Notes under the pieces: model-generated | Seen by the model: only the letters and a program-made list of their open reading frames with translations | Told to the model about the DNA's origin: nothing | Database searches by the model: none | Shown: piece by piece, positions 7,542-9,427 of the stretch | Numbering within the stretch: position 1 is the stretch's first letter | How the letters are laid out: each line of letters starts with the position of its first letter | Translations under genes and position numbers: made by a program | Source of the DNA: an uncultured Spartobacteria bacterium | GTDB lineage: Bacteria > Verrucomicrobiota > Verrucomicrobiia > Chthoniobacterales > Terrimicrobiaceae | DNA: 9,427 bases | NCBI GenBank assembly: GCA_903915315.1 | Contig: CAIWSO010000454.1 | Span: 1-9,427 of the forward strand | Reading direction: 5' to 3'

Positions 7542-8456
7542 TTAGTTTTTGGAAGAAGGATGGGGAAGGTGTTTGAACCGCCATTTCAATAGTCGATCGG
7601 CATCGCGGAAGATTTCCTCCGGCGTGCTGGCAAGCATGACTATGATTGTTTCCGTCCCCTTGTATTTGGATGTCGCGACAAGGCATTTGCCTCCTCGATC
7701 GGTGTAGCCGCTTTTGAGGCCATTGAAGTAGGAGGGCCAGTGATACACGAGCATGTTCGTGTTCTGTAATAGATCGGTGCGACCGTCGCTGTGGTTGAAT
7801 GGCACGTCCCTCAATGAGGCATAATACCGAATCAGCGGGTCGCGGTAGGCATGGTAGGCGATGATAGCGGTATCTCTGGCTGTCGAGTATTGGCCTTCAA
7901 AATCCAAGCCGTGCGGATTCAAGAAAAGGGAATTTTTAGCCCCAAGATCGCGGGCTTTACGGTTCATATTGGCAATGAAGTCGCCATACGATCCCCGGCC
8001 CGAGCCGGCTAGGACGCTGGCTGCATCATTCGCACTCGATACCAGCATGGCGGCGAGCAGATCCCTTTTGCGGTACCGGTCACCCGTACGGAGGTAGAGC
8101 TTGGTTGGGGGTTGCATTTCGTCCCATACAGATACCGTCGCGGGACGATCCAGTCCGCCTTCCTCGATCACCTCGATGGCGGTCAGAAGTTTTTGAGTGC
8201 TGGCGACGGGCATTTTTCGGTCTGCGTTTTTTTCATAGAGTGTGTTGCCGGTAACGGCGTCGATGATGATCGCGCTTCCGGCTCGAATCTCGGGGGCATC
8301 CGATCTTTGATCCCCCGCCATCATCGGTCGGGCGATGTGAGCTGCCGGTCGAAATCCCGGCTCGACACGCGAGTCCGGTGGCTCAAGCGAACAGCCGGCA
8401 ATCCCTGCAAAAACGGCGGCAATCCAAGCCGCGCGTTGTGAAATAATGGTCTTCAT
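7542..8456 (-). CDS. dacA-like: D-alanyl-D-alanine carboxypeptidase (PBP5/6 family, peptidase S11), predicted lipoprotein
   Basis: Low-molecular-mass penicillin-binding protein that removes the terminal D-Ala from peptidoglycan pentapeptides in the periplasm, limiting cross-links. With the start at ATG 8454-8456 it has 304 residues. A longer in-frame reading back to GTG 8576 would place 40 uncharacteristic residues before the signal peptide. The first 22 residues form a lipoprotein signal (MKTIISQRAA, hydrophobic core, lipobox IAGC with C22). The three active-site motifs are in order: S86-T-Q-K89, S141-A-N143 and K248-S-G250, the last within FNGLKSGYT. The chain ends about 50 residues after the KSG box. 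It therefore lacks the C-terminal beta-domain and the amphipathic membrane anchor of classic PBP5; the lipid on C22 probably replaces the anchor. The stop lies 9 bp from that of the convergent TPR gene. Endopeptidase activity (PBP7-like, also short) is an alternative that sequence alone does not exclude. Confidence 0.93.
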   Translation of the reverse strand: MKTIISQRAAWIAAVFAGIAGCSLEPPDSRVEPGFRPAAHIARPMMAGDQRSDAPEIRAGSAIIIDAVTGNTLYEKNADRKMPVASTQKLLTAIEVIEEGGLDRPATVSVWDEMQPPTKLYLRTGDRYRKRDLLAAMLVSSANDAASVLAGSGRGSYGDFIANMNRKARDLGAKNSLFLNPHGLDFEGQYSTARDTAIIAYHAYRDPLIRYYASLRDVPFNHSDGRTDLLQNTNMLVYHWPSYFNGLKSGYTDRGGKCLVATSKYKGTETIIVMLASTPEEIFRDADRLLKWRFKHLPHPSSKN

Positions 8457-8535
8457 ACGAAGCAACGAACTTGGGATTCCTCCACTTCGCAATGGTCCGG
8501 CTCTGAAAGTAGGTGATTTCGGTAAGGTCGACGAT

Positions 8536-8553
8536 TTGGGGTTATCGCCCCAA
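8536..8553. repeat. Short inverted repeat in the divergent spacer
   Basis: TTGGGG and CCCCAA form perfect 6-bp arms around a six-base centre (TTATCG). There is no T-run after either arm, so it is not a typical intrinsic terminator. Its place between two divergent genes, over the candidate -10 of the carboxypeptidase gene, would suit an operator. With arms this short, chance is a real alternative. Confidence 0.35.
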
Positions 8554-8568
8554 TGGATGAGTCGCCAA
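8541..8568 (-). promoter_or_regulatory. Candidate sigma70-type promoter for the D,D-carboxypeptidase gene
   Basis: Reading the minus strand, TTGGCG (8568-8563) and GATAAC (8546-8541) are separated by 16 bp; each matches four of six consensus bases. Transcription would begin near 8534, leaving a leader of roughly 78 bases. The -10 element lies inside an inverted repeat at 8536-8553. The match is by eye only and could be chance. Confidence 0.25.
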
Positions 8569-8588
8569 TCCCTCACTAAATGTTCCCC

Positions 8589-9427
8589 ATGGAAAATAAT
8601 AATAACTCGGACAAGGGCACCGAAATCGAAGGCGCTCAGGCAACCGTATCACGGCCATGGCTGTTGGTTTTTTTACTTCCTGCCGCGGTCATTGGTGTCT
8701 TCGCTCTCTTGATTTGGGGAGTCATGTTGACGACGGGTATCTCGCAGGCCGGGGGAACGGTGACCTTGCTTTTCTTTGATCGAAACGGAACGGCACTCAC
8801 CCCCTCGCAGGTGCGATTGATCTCGAATAACAATGGGGCCGGATACAATAGCGACTTTCTGCTAAATCCCACAAACATGAGGGCGATCAGTAGTGGTCCG
8901 CTCTACACCTCGGGGTCGAATCTGGCATTCAACATCCCCTCGCAGGCCGTGTCCCTTGCCTTCAATTGGCCGACGTTGCCGAATGGGTTTAGTCTCGTTG
9001 TGCTCGACAATGGTGGCGTGGGATTCACGGCCGGAGGAACGTATAACTTCACTTATCAAGCTGCCCGGGACACGAAGAAAAAATTGGATGCCGCCCTTGC
9101 CGCACGACCGGACTACGTGGCCTCGACCAAGTTCAATACAGCTTACCAAGCTGCCGCCACCCAGTTGGCGAGCGTGGATGCGTATAGTCCCGAGCCTAGT
9201 AAGGGAAAGGCGGGGCAACTTGCCTTGGACAACCTTGCTGTGGCCTACGATGTGCTTCTTGCGGAATATGGTCCAGTCTTCGCCAGAGCCAACAAGGCGA
9301 CGCTTTCACCATGGCTCGGCTTTACGATTGATACCGTTTCGAACTACCAAGTGAACCTCGATCTGGCCGCGAATCTGGCTGCCCCCTACGGATGGATCCG
9401 TGTGGTTTTCGATGCAGGGCAAGGCCC
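8589..9427 (+). CDS. Membrane-anchored protein of unknown function, N-terminal part
   Basis: Hand translation from ATG 8589 gives 279 codons without a stop up to the right edge; the protein continues outside the window. An in-frame ATG at 8580, directly after a TAA stop, would add three residues (MFP). Neither start has a Shine-Dalgarno sequence. A short polar, Asn-rich tail (MENNNNSDKG) leads to one membrane helix at about 24-48, placing the rest in the periplasm or outside. Residues 55-155 look beta-rich with many Gly, Asn, Thr and Ser. Residues 158-236 are helical and rich in Ala, with Tyr-Gln-Ala and Lys repeats. From 240 on, the text (LGFTIDTVSNYQVNLDLAAN, then PYGWIRVVFD at 266-275) has the feel of the first strand and helix of a TIM-barrel hydrolase. 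That resemblance is only an impression. I do not recognise the family. Codon use and base composition resemble the neighbouring genes, so there is no sign of recent transfer. Confidence 0.8.
   Translation, partial: MENNNNSDKGTEIEGAQATVSRPWLLVFLLPAAVIGVFALLIWGVMLTTGISQAGGTVTLLFFDRNGTALTPSQVRLISNNNGAGYNSDFLLNPTNMRAISSGPLYTSGSNLAFNIPSQAVSLAFNWPTLPNGFSLVVLDNGGVGFTAGGTYNFTYQAARDTKKKLDAALAARPDYVASTKFNTAYQAAATQLASVDAYSPEPSKGKAGQLALDNLAVAYDVLLAEYGPVFARANKATLSPWLGFTIDTVSNYQVNLDLAANLAAPYGWIRVVFDAGQG

Overview
The window reads as chromosomal core and envelope DNA of a diderm (Gram-negative) bacterium. It carries an OmpA-domain cell-wall protein, a lipoprotein penicillin-binding protein, a Sec-exported TPR protein, a PII-modifying enzyme and UvrA. 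Weak or absent Shine-Dalgarno sequences and the style of the UvrA and GlnD sequences suggest Verrucomicrobiota or a relative. That placement is an inference with modest confidence. I see no mobile element, tRNA, rRNA or CRISPR array.

Left block, minus strand (1-2124): a two-gene unit reads leftward. First comes a 328-residue inner-membrane protein with a peptidoglycan-binding OmpA domain. It is followed, with a 4-bp ATGA overlap, by glnD, the PII uridylyltransferase, which runs off the left edge. The OmpA protein is the most unusual gene here: its single membrane helix carries a TonB/TolA-type SxxxH motif and its linker is rich in Pro, Lys and Glu.

Centre, plus strand (2254-7532): a divergent spacer of about 130 bp separates the left block from a complete uvrA (966 aa). 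UvrA overlaps, again by ATGA, a 793-residue secreted TPR-repeat protein. UvrA keeps both ATPase sites, the UvrB-binding region and the second zinc finger, but the first zinc finger has lost two of its four cysteines.

Right block: a D,D-carboxypeptidase of the PBP5/6 family lies convergent to the TPR gene (9 bp between stop codons). It is predicted to be a lipoprotein and to lack the usual C-terminal domain. A divergent spacer of about 130 bp with a small inverted repeat separates it from a plus-strand gene for a membrane-anchored protein of unknown function, cut by the right edge.

Together, two housekeeping genes (glnD, uvrA) are each translationally coupled to an envelope gene, and further envelope genes flank them. 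No single pathway unites the window. The common theme is peptidoglycan and periplasm: an OmpA-type wall binder, a wall-trimming enzyme and a periplasmic TPR scaffold.
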